DNA of 64,000 nucleotides from positions 1,832,365 through 1,896,364 of the forward strand of contig NZ_JAPMXC010000001.1 of assembly GCF_026624755.1 (NCBI RefSeq), read 5' to 3'. The notes below the pieces were generated by a model. The model did not search any database. It was not told the origin of the DNA and saw only the letters and a list, made by a program, of their open reading frames with translations. Shown piece by piece: positions 19,780-29,381 of the stretch (its first letter is position 1; every line of letters begins with the position of its first letter). This DNA is from Robbsia betulipollinis. Its GTDB lineage: Bacteria > Pseudomonadota > Gammaproteobacteria > Burkholderiales > Burkholderiaceae. A program made the position numbers and the translations under genes.

Positions 19780-20418
19780 TCAGAGAAGCTGATTGCGGCG
19801 CATGTACTGGTGGACGATGTCGAGCCGCGCGCCCGCGTCCTCGAGTTCCATCAACTGTTGCCGGGCCTTGATGGAAATCGGCAGCACCTCGGCGAGACGG
19901 TTGCTGACCCAGGTCGCGTCGTCGAGCCGGTAGGGCGCGATGAAAGGCAGGCTGGCGCCGCTCCCGCCCTTCTCGCGTTCGCCGAGCGTATCGATGATCC
20001 GTCCGAGCACTTCGGCGCAGGAGGCGAGCTGGAGGGCGCTTTCCGCCGTCTCGGCGGGAACGTCGTCGCCCACCGGTTCGACGATGCCGCGCAGCAGGCC
20101 GTTCTTCTCGGTGTGCGAGGACAGCAGGCGAAAACGCCGGCTGCCCCGGCAGCGCACCAGAAGCACGCCGAGCTGTTCCATATCGCAATCGACGATGTCC
20201 GCCAGACAGCCGACCGCTTCCGGGATCGGCACCTGTCCTGCCTGCGTCACCTCGGTGCCACTCCTGAGCAGACAGACACCGAACGGCGTGTTCTTGCGCA
20301 GGCATTCGCCGACCATGTCGACATAGCGCGCCTCGAAGACCCGCAGCGGCAGCAGGCCGTCGGGGAAGAGCACGGTTCCCAGGGGAAACAGCGGCAGGTC
20401 GGCGAACGGGGTATCCAT
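19780..20418 (-). CDS. LON substrate-binding (N-terminal) domain protein
   Basis: A 212-residue protein consisting only of the Lon N-terminal domain, without ATPase or protease parts. The motif DLPLFPLGTVLFPDGLLPLRVFEARY is the domain signature, given here as a location at residues 6-31. Such stand-alone proteins are common beside rapZ in betaproteobacteria and their role is unknown. It faces mutY with 18 bp between stops and lies just downstream of rapZ. Confidence 0.9.
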   Translation of the reverse strand: MDTPFADLPLFPLGTVLFPDGLLPLRVFEARYVDMVGECLRKNTPFGVCLLRSGTEVTQAGQVPIPEAVGCLADIVDCDMEQLGVLLVRCRGSRRFRLLSSHTEKNGLLRGIVEPVGDDVPAETAESALQLASCAEVLGRIIDTLGEREKGGSGASLPFIAPYRLDDATWVSNRLAEVLPISIKARQQLMELEDAGARLDIVHQYMRRNQLL

Positions 20419-20435
20419 GGCGGGTTCGGGGCCAG

Positions 20436-21338
20436 TCAGTGGCGCGGCGCGGGGGAAGGGGTGTCGACAGCGTCGACGGGAGCAATTTCGCGGTGCCGGA
20501 GGATGACCTGGTCCGCGCCGCCGAAGCGTCGGGCGAGCGTTTCGGCGATGAAGACCGAGCGGTGCTGTCCGCCGGTGCAGCCGATCGCCACGGTCAGGTA
20601 GCTGCGGTTGTCGTCGCGGAAGCTCTGCAGCCATTTTTTCAGGAAAGCGGAAATATCCTCGATCATCTCGTGGACTTCCGGGATGTCCGACAGGAAATCG
20701 ATGACCGGCTGGTCGCGTCCGGTCAACGGCCGCAGGGCCGTGTCGTAATACGGATTCGGCAGCGAGCGCACGTCGAACACGTAGTCCGCGTCGAGCGGCA
20801 GCCCCTTCTTGAAACCGAACGACTGGAACATCAGCGTCAGGCCTTCGTTCTGATGCTCGGCGAAGGTGCGCACCCAAGCGCGCAGCGTGTTCGCCCGCAG
20901 GCTGCTGGTGTCGAGCTGGTGACCCAGTTCCGTCAGGCCGCTGAGCAACTCGCGCTCGCCCTCGATCGCGTCGGCGAGCGACGATTCGCTGCGCGGCAGG
21001 GCTTCGCCCGACGAGACCGACAACGGATGGCGGCGGCGCGTTTCCGAGAAGCGGGCGATCAGCGACTGGGTGCTCGCGTTGAGGAACAGGACGCGCGTCG
21101 TGTGGCCGCTGGCACGCAGGTCGTCGAGCATGCGCGCGATGTCGTGCAGCGAGTTGCCGGAGCGCGCGTCGATGGCCACCGCCAGGCGGCTGCAGCCGTC
21201 GCTGGCGAGAAAGGCAGCGAGTTCGGGGAGAAACCGGGGGGGGAGATTGTCGACGCAGTAGTAACCGACGTCTTCGAGTGCATTCAACGCCACCGATTTG
21301 CCGGAGCCCGAAATGCCGGTGATGAGAATGATGCGCAT
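20436..21338 (-). CDS. rapZ: RNase adapter protein RapZ (nucleotide-binding YvcJ family)
   Basis: A 300-residue RapZ. The Walker A motif [16 protein letters not shown] is at the N-terminus. The C-terminal domain has [20 protein letters not shown] and the conserved [12 protein letters not shown]. In E. coli RapZ directs RNase E to GlmZ; in betaproteobacteria the target is unproven. It lies downstream of hprK and ptsN, matching its general association with the nitrogen PTS. Confidence 0.95.
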   Translation of the reverse strand: MRIILITGISGSGKSVALNALEDVGYYCVDNLPPRFLPELAAFLASDGCSRLAVAIDARSGNSLHDIARMLDDLRASGHTTRVLFLNASTQSLIARFSETRRRHPLSVSSGEALPRSESSLADAIEGERELLSGLTELGHQLDTSSLRANTLRAWVRTFAEHQNEGLTLMFQSFGFKKGLPLDADYVFDVRSLPNPYYDTALRPLTGRDQPVIDFLSDIPEVHEMIEDISAFLKKWLQSFRDDNRSYLTVAIGCTGGQHRSVFIAETLARRFGGADQVILRHREIAPVDAVDTPSPAPRH

Positions 21339-21430
21339 GGCGATGGTCTGTCCGCAAGCCCTGGAGGGTGTGATGCCCGTTCAATAGTACCCCGCCACAT
21401 GTCGCCGTGTGTCGGGTCGTCGGTCGCGAA

Positions 21431-22399
21431 TCAGACGAGCTTGCCCGGGTACTGACTGTCCGGGTCCTGCATCGCCTGGCGCTGCCGGTCCATGAAGTCG
21501 CGTAACGTGTCGATGCCGCGCAATTGCAGGATCGTGTTGCGCACGGCCGCCTCGACGAGCACCGCCAGATTGCGGCCGGCCGCCACCTGCAGGATGACTT
21601 TCGAGATCGGCAGGCCGAGCACGTCGACGGTTTGCGCGTCGAGCGGCAGCCGGTGAAACTCGCCGTCCGGACGGCGCACGAGCTGGACGATCAGCTTGAG
21701 CTTCATTTTCCGCCGCACCGCCGTCTCGCCGAAGATGGTCTTGATGTCGAGCAGGCCGAGGCCCCGGACTTCCAGCAGGTTCTGCAGCAGCGGCGGGCAG
21801 CGCCCTTCGATGAAATCCGGGCCCAGACGCACGAAATCGACGGCGTCGTCGGCCACCAGCCCGTTGCCGCGGCTGATCAGTTCCAGGCCGAGCTCGCTCT
21901 TGCCCAGCCCGGAATCCCCGGTGAGCAGCACGCCCATGCCCAGAATGTCGAGGAAGACGCCGTGCATCGTCGCGCGTGGCGCGATGATGCGCGACATGTA
22001 CAAGCGGAGCGTGTCGATGACGGCGGCCGAGGACAGCGGCGTGGTAAAGAGCGGCGTCGACGAGCGGGTGCAGCGCAGTACCAGTTCGTCGGGTATCTCG
22101 GTCGAGCCGGCAACCACCAGGAAGGGCGGTTCGAGCGCGATCAGTTCCGCCATGTGCCGCGACCGGGCTTCGTCGGTCTGGCGCTGGTAGTACAGCAGTT
22201 CCGCGTCGCCCAGCACCTGGATCCGGTTCGGATGGATCATGTTCAGGTGGCCGACGAGATCCGCGCCGGACGTGGCGTTCGCCACCGTTTCCGGGGAAAA
22301 GCCGCGCTCCCAGCCTTCATGGCCGGTCAGCCAGCCCAACTTCAGCTCCGCGGCGTTGTCGTCGAAGATGCTTTGCGCATTGATGCTGGACATGTCCAT
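21431..22399 (-). CDS. hprK: HPr kinase/phosphorylase
   Basis: A 322-residue bifunctional kinase/phosphorylase acting on Ser of HPr-like proteins. The P-loop is [18 protein letters not shown], followed by [12 protein letters not shown] and the HprK signature segment [19 protein letters not shown]. In proteobacteria without sugar PTS it works with the PtsN/NPr system, and ptsN is directly upstream. The start is either MDMSS (22399) or the internal Met two codons later. Confidence 0.96.
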   Translation of the reverse strand: MDMSSINAQSIFDDNAAELKLGWLTGHEGWERGFSPETVANATSGADLVGHLNMIHPNRIQVLGDAELLYYQRQTDEARSRHMAELIALEPPFLVVAGSTEIPDELVLRCTRSSTPLFTTPLSSAAVIDTLRLYMSRIIAPRATMHGVFLDILGMGVLLTGDSGLGKSELGLELISRGNGLVADDAVDFVRLGPDFIEGRCPPLLQNLLEVRGLGLLDIKTIFGETAVRRKMKLKLIVQLVRRPDGEFHRLPLDAQTVDVLGLPISKVILQVAAGRNLAVLVEAAVRNTILQLRGIDTLRDFMDRQRQAMQDPDSQYPGKLV

Positions 22400-22431
22400 G
22401 AACCACTAGCTCCACGCAGGACAGCGGCGAC

Positions 22432-22887
22432 TCAGCCTTGCCATTCGGTCAATAGTCGATGCACCGCGCCGGCATCCTGCTCCAGGGCGAGCGCACCGCG
22501 TGTGTTCCGGTCCGACAGCAACTGGGCGATTTCGGAAAGGATTTCCAGATGCTGCTGCGTGGCCTGTTCGGGCACCAGCAGAAAAATCAGCAACGCCACG
22601 GGCTGGCCATCCGGCGATTCGAACGGGATGGCTTCCTGGAGGCGCACGAAGGCGGCGAGCGGCTGCTTCAGCCCCTTGATCCGCCCGTGTGGAATCGCGA
22701 CGCCCTCGCCAAGCCCGGTCGAACCCAGCCGTTCGCGCGCGAACAGGTTGTCGGTGACGGTGCTGCGGGCGATGCCGTTCTGATTTTCGAAAATCAGACC
22801 GGCCTGTTCGAATACACGCTTTTTGCTGGTCACGGACAAGCCGAGGACGACATTTTCAAGCGGTAACAGTTTGGCTAGACGATTCAT
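22432..22887 (-). CDS. ptsN: PTS IIA-like nitrogen regulatory protein
   Basis: A 151-residue EIIA-Ntr. The phospho-accepting His is in GLGEGVAIPHGRIKG. The start MNRLAKLLPLENVV is the family N-terminus; upstream in-frame starts (22908, 22929) add unrelated residues, though no strong ribosome-binding site marks 22887. It is followed by hprK after 32 bp. A consensus TATAAT lies about 100 bp upstream. Confidence 0.95.
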   Translation of the reverse strand: MNRLAKLLPLENVVLGLSVTSKKRVFEQAGLIFENQNGIARSTVTDNLFARERLGSTGLGEGVAIPHGRIKGLKQPLAAFVRLQEAIPFESPDGQPVALLIFLLVPEQATQQHLEILSEIAQLLSDRNTRGALALEQDAGAVHRLLTEWQG

Positions 22888-22990
22888 TGTGAAAGGCGGG
22901 AACCGCATCTCGAAAGCCCTGACACGCACCCACTTGGGTCTTTCCAGAACGGCGATCCCTGGCCGATACTCCCCCGAGGATGAACGACAT

Positions 22991-22996
22991 ATTATA
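22991..22996 (-). promoter_or_regulatory. Candidate -10 element (TATAAT) for ptsN-hprK-rapZ
   Basis: A perfect TATAAT on the minus strand inside an otherwise GC-rich gap, 104 bp before the ptsN start. No good -35 hexamer is found at 16-18 bp. Part of the 380-bp gene-free stretch 22888-23267, which otherwise holds only the hpf-side hairpin. Confidence 0.45.
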
Positions 22997-23061
22997 AGGC
23001 AGCACGCACGAATCTTGCGCGCTCGCTGGCGTCAGAATCGTCTCGCTTCGCACGAGGGCGT

Positions 23062-23096
23062 CAAAAGTAAAGAGCCGACGATGCTGCCGTCGGCTC
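23062..23096 (-). terminator. Rho-independent terminator after hpf
   Basis: A perfect 9-bp stem GAGCCGACG / CGTCGGCTC with a 7-base loop (23072-23096); reading leftward it is followed by TTTACTTTT. It lies about 170 bp beyond the hpf stop and separates rpoN-hpf transcription from ptsN. Confidence 0.78.
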
Positions 23097-23267
23097 CTTG
23101 CCGCTTCCCATGCTGCCCTGCCGGCCCTTGCGATACTGGGTGCCTGCGAGAGGCCCGTTGTCCGGAGACAGTGCGGGGTGCGGCGCGAACATGGCACCTA
23201 TGTGCCAAGCCCTTTCAGCAGTGCGTCGAAACGCCGCAAGGTCGACGCGGCGCCACGTTCGCTTGCG

Positions 23268-23621
23268 TCACGATATCCCCGCCTCGATGCCTTCCGAGCG
23301 GTATTTGATCGCATCGCGTGGGTGTCCTTGAAGCCGGTCCTTGTGACGCAGCACCTGACGGTCCAGCTTGTCGACCAGAAGGTCGATCGCCGCATAAAGA
23401 TCGCCGTCCGCGTTCTCGACGAAGATGTCCCGGCCCTTGACCCTCAGGGTAATCTCGGCACGCTGACGTTTGTCCTTTTCCCGATGATTGTCCATGACAA
23501 GCAGGACGGCGGCATCAATCACCTGGTCGTAGTGCCGCAGCACCCGGTCCAGTTTATTGACTACGTATTCGCGCAGTGCAGGGGTAACGTCGAGATGGTG
23601 CCCACTGATGGTCAAATTCAT
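23268..23621 (-). CDS. hpf: Ribosome hibernation-promoting factor (short HPF/YfiA type)
   Basis: A 117-residue sigma-54 modulation/HPF protein that binds the 30S decoding region and silences ribosomes in starvation. [20 protein letters not shown] is the family N-terminus, with [15 protein letters not shown] and [16 protein letters not shown] following. GGGAG eight bases upstream supports ATG 23621. It lies directly downstream of rpoN as in many proteobacteria. Confidence 0.95.
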   Translation of the reverse strand: MNLTISGHHLDVTPALREYVVNKLDRVLRHYDQVIDAAVLLVMDNHREKDKRQRAEITLRVKGRDIFVENADGDLYAAIDLLVDKLDRQVLRHKDRLQGHPRDAIKYRSEGIEAGIS

Positions 23622-23709
23622 AGCTGCTCTCCCATGCTGGGGCCGCACGTTCACCCGTCTCCGGGCAAGGCGTCGCGGCCGGTATGAACCCGGCGCGACA
23701 TGCACCGGG

Positions 23710-25248
23710 CTACAAGGACTTGCGCAGATTGACTGCCGGAATGCGGAGCGCTTCCCTGTACTTGGCGACGGTGCGTCGTGCGACGACGAATCCCTGCTCG
23801 CCCAGAAGTTCGGCAATCCGGCTGTCCGAAAGCGGCGTTTTCGGGTTTTCGGCTCCTATCAGCTGCTTGATCAATGCACGGATGGCGGTGGACGAGGCCG
23901 AACCGCCGGTATCCGTGGAAACATGGGACCCGAAGAAAAACTTGAACTCGAGCGTTCCGGACGGCGTCAGCATGTATTTGCCGGTGGTGACGCGCGACAC
24001 AGTCGACTCGTGTAGACCTAGCGTATCAGCAATTTCCCGCAAAACCAAGGGACGCATCGCGATTTCCCCATGCGCGAAAAAGTTCTTCTGCCGTTCGACG
24101 ATCGCTTGCGCGACGCGCAGGATCGTGTCGAAGCGCTGCTGGATGTTCTTGATCAACCAGCGCGCTTCCTGCAATTGCTGCCGCAGCGAGCCGCTGCCGG
24201 GGTCGCCGCGGTTGTTGCGCAGGATGTTCGCGTACAGGTTGTTGATTCGCAGGCGCGGCACGACTTCCGGGTTCAGTTCGGCGATCCAGCCCTGGCTGCT
24301 CTTGCGCACCAGGACGTCCGGCACCACGTAGTCCGCCTCGGAACTGCCGAAGGCGGCGCCGGGGAAGGGCTCCAGCGAGCGGATCAGGACGTGCGCGTCG
24401 CGCAGTTCGTCGTCGCCGACTTTCAAATGGCGGCGCAGCCGGGTGAAGTCGCGCGCGGCCAACAGTTCCAGGTGCTTGCCGACGATCTCGATGGCCAGCG
24501 CCCGCGTGGCGGTGTTGTCGAGGCGCCGCAGTTGCAGGGTCAGGCATTCGGACGGCGAGCGCGCACCGACGCCGGGCGGATCGAAGCTCTGCAGCAGGAC
24601 CAGGGCGTTGTTCAGGTCGTCGATCTCGATGCCGTAGTCGTCCGGGAGCTCGGCGATGATCTCGTCGAGCCCGGTGGTCAGATAGCCGGCGTCGTCGATC
24701 GATTCGATCAGGAAGGTCACCAGGGCCCGGTCGCGCTGGTCCACCTGCGTCAGCGCGAGCTGGTCGTTCAGGTGATCGCGCAGATTCGTCTGGACCTCTT
24801 CCAGCTGCATCGGCGGCATGTCGTCGTCGTCGCTGGGCGCGCCGGGGCGGGCGTAGTCGTCCAGGCTCCAGCTCGGCCCGTCGCCGCTGCCGTCATCGCG
24901 GCCGACCGAATCCAGGCCGCCTGGCTCGCCTTCGGCGCCGCGCTCGGACGTGCTCGTCGCGCCGGATGCGCCGTCGCCGGCTTGGCCGCGGTCGTCATGG
25001 TGAGAAGGCGGCTCGGTGCTGGACGGGCCCGGCGAGGCGCCCGGGCCGACGAGCGAGCCGTCGGTGGCCACGCGCATCGATTTGCCGCTCCAGTCGTCCT
25101 CGTTTTCGAGAAGTGGGTTCTGGGCGACGGCGGTGGCGACTTCCTGCTGCAGTTCCAGCGTCGAAAGCTGCAACAGTCGGATCGACTGCTGCAGTTGCGG
25201 CGTGAGCGCGAGGTGTTGCGATAGGCGTAACTGGAGGCTGGCTTTCAT
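23710..25248 (-). CDS. rpoN: RNA polymerase sigma-54 factor
   Basis: A 512-residue sigma-54. Region I is the Gln/Leu-rich start ([20 protein letters not shown]). A long acidic, Ser/Gly-rich region II spans roughly residues 55-150. The core-binding and HTH parts follow (ETV-type [14 protein letters not shown]), and the RpoN box [10 protein letters not shown] is at 490-499. It sits between lptB and hpf, the canonical order. Confidence 0.97.
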   Translation of the reverse strand: MKASLQLRLSQHLALTPQLQQSIRLLQLSTLELQQEVATAVAQNPLLENEDDWSGKSMRVATDGSLVGPGASPGPSSTEPPSHHDDRGQAGDGASGATSTSERGAEGEPGGLDSVGRDDGSGDGPSWSLDDYARPGAPSDDDDMPPMQLEEVQTNLRDHLNDQLALTQVDQRDRALVTFLIESIDDAGYLTTGLDEIIAELPDDYGIEIDDLNNALVLLQSFDPPGVGARSPSECLTLQLRRLDNTATRALAIEIVGKHLELLAARDFTRLRRHLKVGDDELRDAHVLIRSLEPFPGAAFGSSEADYVVPDVLVRKSSQGWIAELNPEVVPRLRINNLYANILRNNRGDPGSGSLRQQLQEARWLIKNIQQRFDTILRVAQAIVERQKNFFAHGEIAMRPLVLREIADTLGLHESTVSRVTTGKYMLTPSGTLEFKFFFGSHVSTDTGGSASSTAIRALIKQLIGAENPKTPLSDSRIAELLGEQGFVVARRTVAKYREALRIPAVNLRKSL

Positions 25249-25392
25249 GGTGTCGACAAGTATTGTAGTGGCTTTGTCCCACCGGCGAAACCCGCATGTG
25301 GCCAAGCGATGCGTCCCTGGCCTGAGATTTGCTGCGAACGATGCTGTGCGACAACACCCCGTGCGATGCCGCCGCGGCGCACGGCTGCCGTG

Positions 25393-26220
25393 CTACATCC
25401 TGAAATGTTCGCCGAGATAGACGCGTCGGACGTTTTCGTTCTCGATGATGTCCGAGGGCGCGCCGGACGCCAGTACCCGGCCGTCGCTGATGATGTATGC
25501 GTGATCGCAGATGCCCAGGGTCTCGCGGACGTTGTGATCGGTGATCAGAACCCCGATGTTGCGGCTTTTCAGAAAGCGGACGATCTTCTGGATTTCGAGC
25601 ACCGCGATCGGGTCCACGCCGGCGAACGGCTCGTCGAGCAGGATGAAGGCCGGCTCGGTGGCGAGCGCGCGGGCGATCTCCACCCGGCGCCGCTCGCCAC
25701 CCGACAGCGACAGGGCGGCATTGCCCCGCAGATGGCTGATCTGCAGCTCGTCGAGCAGGGCGTCGGTGCGCGACGCCAGTTCGGCCTTCGACAGGCGGCG
25801 GCCGTCGGCGTCGTGCTGCAGTTCGAGAACCGCGCGGATGTTCTGCTCGACGTTCAGCTTGCGGAACACCGATGCTTCCTGCGGCAGGTAGGACAGCCCG
25901 AGCTTCGCGCGCAGGTGGATCGGCAACTGCGAGATGGCCCTGTCGTCGAGCAGGATCTCGCCCGCGTCGAGCGGGACCAGACCGACGATCATGTAGAAGG
26001 ACGTGGTCTTGCCCGCGCCGTTCGGCCCGAGCAGGCCGACGACCTCGCCGCTGGAGACCTCGAGCGAGACGTCCTTCACGACGGTGCGCGCGCCGTAGCG
26101 CTTTTCGAGATGCTGGGCGGTGAGCGTGCGGCGCGCGCCGCCGTCGGCGGTGCTGATGGCGGGGCGGCGCGCGGCGCGAAGATCCTGCTGCGTGCTCGGC
26201 TGAATGCGCGACGTGCTCAC
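25393..26220 (-). CDS. lptB: LPS export ABC transporter ATP-binding protein
   Basis: A 275-residue ABC ATPase that powers LPS extraction through LptFG. Walker A is [16 protein letters not shown], the Q-loop lies near [14 protein letters not shown], the signature is [17 protein letters not shown] and Walker B is [13 protein letters not shown]. An extra ~30-residue N-terminus precedes the ABC core. GTG 26220 overlaps the lptA stop (GTGA), showing translational coupling in lptC-lptA-lptB. Confidence 0.96.
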   Translation of the reverse strand: MSTSRIQPSTQQDLRAARRPAISTADGGARRTLTAQHLEKRYGARTVVKDVSLEVSSGEVVGLLGPNGAGKTTSFYMIVGLVPLDAGEILLDDRAISQLPIHLRAKLGLSYLPQEASVFRKLNVEQNIRAVLELQHDADGRRLSKAELASRTDALLDELQISHLRGNAALSLSGGERRRVEIARALATEPAFILLDEPFAGVDPIAVLEIQKIVRFLKSRNIGVLITDHNVRETLGICDHAYIISDGRVLASGAPSDIIENENVRRVYLGEHFRM

Positions 26221-26909
26221 TGCGGGTCCTCCAGCGTCTGTGCCGGCGCCAGGATGCTGCCGGTGGCGCGCGTCTTGCCCGCAGAAGCGGCGGGGGCGGT
26301 GGGCGCCGTCGTCGGCGCAATCATGCCGCGTACCCGTCCGCTGGACGTGTTGCCGGGCGTGCCGCCGGATGTCGCGGTGTAGAAGCCGGTCTGGCCGTCG
26401 TAGCGGATCGTGCTGCCGTGCACTTCGTCGATCGTCGTCGTGAGCCCCTGCAGCCGGCGCGCGACGGCCTGTCCGACCAGTGTGGAAACGTCGTTCTTGC
26501 CGTCGTAATCGATGCGGCGCGCATTGCCCTCGAAGTATTCGTCGACGCCGTCGCGTTTCTCGCGGATATAGGCCAGACCCTTGTCCCGGGTCGCGGTCGC
26601 GTACGAATAACCTTCCGGGTCCTGCCGCACCTCGGCGCGGTCGCCGCGCACGATGATCGTGCCTTTCGTCAGTTCGACGTTGCCGGTGAGGATCGTGGTC
26701 TGCTTCAGATCGTCATAGGACAGGTGATCCGCCGAATAGATCAGCGGTTTGGAACGGTCGGCCTGCTCGGCCCGCGAGGCCGGCGCGAAGGCCGCCAGGC
26801 ACGCGGCCAGGCCGAGCGCGAGCCCCGCCGCGGCCTGTCGTCGCCGGGACGGGCGCCGGCAGGCGCGGGGACGGCCGGGGTGGCCTGTAGTGGAATATGT
26901 CATCTTCAT
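26217..26909 (-). CDS. lptA: Lipopolysaccharide transport periplasmic protein LptA
   Basis: A 230-residue LptA, the periplasmic bridge for LPS. A twin-basic-rich signal region is followed by a hydrophobic segment ending ASRAEQ. The OstA domain is visible in [21 protein letters not shown] and the [17 protein letters not shown] segment. The C-terminal ~50 residues are Gly/Thr/Pro-rich. It overlaps lptC by 4 bp and lptB by 4 bp. Confidence 0.93.
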   Translation of the reverse strand: MKMTYSTTGHPGRPRACRRPSRRRQAAAGLALGLAACLAAFAPASRAEQADRSKPLIYSADHLSYDDLKQTTILTGNVELTKGTIIVRGDRAEVRQDPEGYSYATATRDKGLAYIREKRDGVDEYFEGNARRIDYDGKNDVSTLVGQAVARRLQGLTTTIDEVHGSTIRYDGQTGFYTATSGGTPGNTSSGRVRGMIAPTTAPTAPAASAGKTRATGSILAPAQTLEDPQ

Positions 26910-27514
26910 CGGCTGGTGCCGCCATTGAGTTGCGACGGCGCGATGGAGCCGCGCACTTGTCCGAGCAACTCCGCGTTGCGCGTGGTGTTGGTGTAGATCA
27001 TGCCGTTCGCTGTGGCGATCGACTGGCCGCGCAGCAGTTTAACCGGCTTTTCGGTTTTGACGACGTCGTCGTTTGCCAAGACGAGGAAATGCTGGGAGTC
27101 CGCTTCCATCGGCGGATCCGCCGGCCCCGGCGCGCGCACGATCTTCGCGTCGTCGTAGAGATTGATGATCGAGCCGTCGCTGTTGACCACGCCGCGTCGG
27201 GCCGTCGCCGTGATGATTGGCTGGCCGGGCGTGAAAGAGCGCATCGCGGGTGTCGTCAGATCGGTGTTCTGGTCGTCCTCGTAATGCAGCATCGACTGCG
27301 CATTCAGGCGGTACTTCGCCGCGCCGGTGGACGCGAGCATCGTCACGGAGATGTCGTCGGCGAAATAGTCCGGCGTGTGCTGGACCTTGTGCTCGACGGG
27401 CGCGATGGATGGCTTCAGAGACGACTGCAGCAGCCAGTAGGTCAGGCCGGCGAGGATCGCCATGCCGACCAGGGGCAGGTAGGCGGCGAGGCGCGAAGGC
27501 AGGCGGTCGGCCAT
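26906..27514 (-). CDS. lptC: LPS export system protein LptC
   Basis: A 202-residue bitopic protein. One N-terminal helix (AYLPLVGMAILAGLTYWLLQ) anchors a periplasmic LptC domain (HTPDYFADDISVTML, NAELLGQVRGSI). It passes LPS from LptBFG to LptA. It starts two bases after the kdsC stop and overlaps lptA, so the Kdo-synthesis and LPS-transport genes form one transcript. Confidence 0.93.
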   Translation of the reverse strand: MADRLPSRLAAYLPLVGMAILAGLTYWLLQSSLKPSIAPVEHKVQHTPDYFADDISVTMLASTGAAKYRLNAQSMLHYEDDQNTDLTTPAMRSFTPGQPIITATARRGVVNSDGSIINLYDDAKIVRAPGPADPPMEADSQHFLVLANDDVVKTEKPVKLLRGQSIATANGMIYTNTTRNAELLGQVRGSIAPSQLNGGTSR

Positions 27515-27516
27515 CG

Positions 27517-28068
27517 TCAGTCTCCGCAGGCGGCGGCGAGCAGGGCGTCGTAACCGCCACGGGCGCGCAGGATCAGGTCGCAGGCCTCGCGCACCGCACC
27601 CTCGCCGCCGCGCGCGGCGGTGACGTGATGCACGCGGGCGAGCACGTCCGCGTGGGCATTGGCCGGCGCGCAGGCCAGGCCGACCCGGCACAGCACGGCG
27701 AGGTCGGGCCAGTCGTCGCCCATATAGGCGGCCGCGGCGAACGGCACGCCGGTATCGGCCAGCAGCGCCGCCATCACCTGCGCCTTGTCGTGCACGCCCT
27801 GGTGCACCCGCTGGATACCCAGTTCGGCGGCACGCGCGGCGACGCTGCCGGAACGCCGCCCGGTGATGATCGCCACCTCGATGCCGGCGCGTGCCAACTG
27901 CTTGACGCCATGGCCGTCGAGTGTATTGAACGCCTTGAGCATCTCGCCCTCGGCGCCGTAGTAGATCCGGCCGTCGGTGAAGACGCCGTCGACGTCGAAC
28001 GCCATCAGGCGGACCGCCGCGGCCCGTTCGAGCGTGTCGGGGGCCGGCGTGCCGGAAAGAGTGCGCAT
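27517..28068 (-). CDS. kdsC: 3-deoxy-D-manno-octulosonate-8-phosphate phosphatase
   Basis: A 183-residue HAD phosphatase that releases Kdo from Kdo-8-P. Motif I is LMAFDVDGVFTDGRI, motif II the Thr in VAIITGRRS, and motif III/IV lies at YMGDDWPDLAVL. It overlaps kdsD by one base and precedes lptC, the typical order. Confidence 0.95.
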   Translation of the reverse strand: MRTLSGTPAPDTLERAAAVRLMAFDVDGVFTDGRIYYGAEGEMLKAFNTLDGHGVKQLARAGIEVAIITGRRSGSVAARAAELGIQRVHQGVHDKAQVMAALLADTGVPFAAAAYMGDDWPDLAVLCRVGLACAPANAHADVLARVHHVTAARGGEGAVREACDLILRARGGYDALLAAACGD

Positions 28069-29063
28069 CAGATTACCTTTGCCCTGAACAGGTCGTGCAT
28101 GTTGAGTGCGCCCACCAGCCTGCCGGCGGCATCCACCACCAGCATCTGGCTGACGCGGAATGCCTCCATCAGGCGGACCGCCTCGGCGGCCAGCTGGTCG
28201 GGGGCGATCGTCTGCGGGCCGGATTTCATCACGTCGCGGATCGCGAGCGCGCGCAGGTCGGGCATGCGGTCGGTGGTGCGTTCGAGCACGCGGCGCAGAT
28301 CGCCGTCGGTGAAGATGCCCAGCACCTGATTGCGCGCATCGACCACCGCCGTCATGCCGAGCCGCTTCGCGGTGATTTCGAACAGCGCGTCATAGACGCT
28401 GGCGTCGGCGGGCACCACCGGCATCTGTTCGCCGGTGCGCATCACGTCCCGCACGAAAGTCAGCAGACGCCGCCCCAGCGCGCCGCCCGGGTGCGAGCGG
28501 GCGAAATCCTCGGGGCCGAAGTCGCGCGCGTCGAGCACGGCGATCGCGAGTGCGTCGCCCAGCGCGAGCGCGGCGGTGGTGCTCGCCGTGGGCGCGAGGT
28601 TCATCGGACACGCTTCCTTGTCGACGGCACCATCGAGATGCACGTCGGCCAGTCGGGCGAGGCTCGACGCCGGGCTGCCGGTGATGGCGATCAGGTGCGC
28701 GCCGATGCGCTTGACCAGCGGCATGATGCGCAACAGTTCCTCGGTTTCGCCCGAATACGACATGCCGATGAAGACGTCGTCCGCCGTGACCATCCCCAGG
28801 TCGCCATGGCTGGCTTCCGCGGGGTGCACGAAAAAGGCCGGCGTGCCGGTGCTCGCGAGCGTGGCGGCGACCTTGCGCGCGATGTGGCCCGACTTGCCGA
28901 TGCCGGACACGACGACGCGCCCGGTGCAGTGCAGCAGCAGCGCCACGGCATCGGCGAAACGGGCGTCGAGACGCGCCGCCACGCCCCGCACGGCGTCGGC
29001 TTCGATCCCAAGCACGTCGCGCGCCAGGATCATGGCGCGATCCTCATTGATTTTCGCTATCAT
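28068..29063 (-). CDS. kdsD: Arabinose-5-phosphate isomerase (Kdo pathway)
   Basis: A 331-residue KdsD that makes arabinose-5-phosphate for Kdo. The SIS domain shows VVVSGIGKSGHIARKVAATL, FFVHPAEASHGDLGM and the SYSGETEELL motif, followed by two CBS domains (RDVMRTGEQMP, RDVMKSGPQTI). The start MIAKINEDRAM is favoured by family resemblance. However, a TGTTATACT promoter element ends only seven bases upstream, so either the message is nearly leaderless or translation starts at ATG 29033 after GAGGAT. Confidence 0.95.
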   Translation of the reverse strand: MIAKINEDRAMILARDVLGIEADAVRGVAARLDARFADAVALLLHCTGRVVVSGIGKSGHIARKVAATLASTGTPAFFVHPAEASHGDLGMVTADDVFIGMSYSGETEELLRIMPLVKRIGAHLIAITGSPASSLARLADVHLDGAVDKEACPMNLAPTASTTAALALGDALAIAVLDARDFGPEDFARSHPGGALGRRLLTFVRDVMRTGEQMPVVPADASVYDALFEITAKRLGMTAVVDARNQVLGIFTDGDLRRVLERTTDRMPDLRALAIRDVMKSGPQTIAPDQLAAEAVRLMEAFRVSQMLVVDAAGRLVGALNMHDLFRAKVI

Positions 29064-29069
29064 CCGCGG

Positions 29070-29078
29070 AGTATAACA
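29070..29078 (-). promoter_or_regulatory. Extended -10 promoter element for the kdsD-kdsC-lptCAB operon
   Basis: The minus strand carries TGTTATACT, an extended -10 element, just upstream of ATG 29063. The start of transcription would fall at about 29062-29064. No convincing -35 element is visible, as expected for an extended -10 promoter. Confidence 0.55.
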
Positions 29079-29381
29079 AATGGGCCTGCCGTCGCGCACG
29101 GCGCCCCGTGGGGCGGGCGGTTGCGCGGCCGGCGATTTTGCCGGATTCCCTGCCGGATCTTCCCTGCGCGCACGCCGCGCCCGGACCTGCCGGCCACGCC
29201 GCGCACCGGCCCGATATGCGCGCCGCGCCGTTCGCCGCCGCAGCCGCGGCGTCGGCGTTTCCCCCACGCCGGCGGCGGCCCGATTATCATATCGGCTCGT
29301 TCACGGGGCCTGCCGCTGCCAGCCCCTCGGGCGACGTTCAATCCCCGGCCCTGCCGCTGTTTTTCGAGACGACATTCACCG
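29079..29381. other. Divergent intergenic region between kdsD and the KefB-type gene
   Basis: About 300 bp of very GC-rich DNA without a credible gene. Repeated GCCGG segments could form small hairpins. The promoter for the antiporter gene is not recognisable. Confidence 0.35.
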
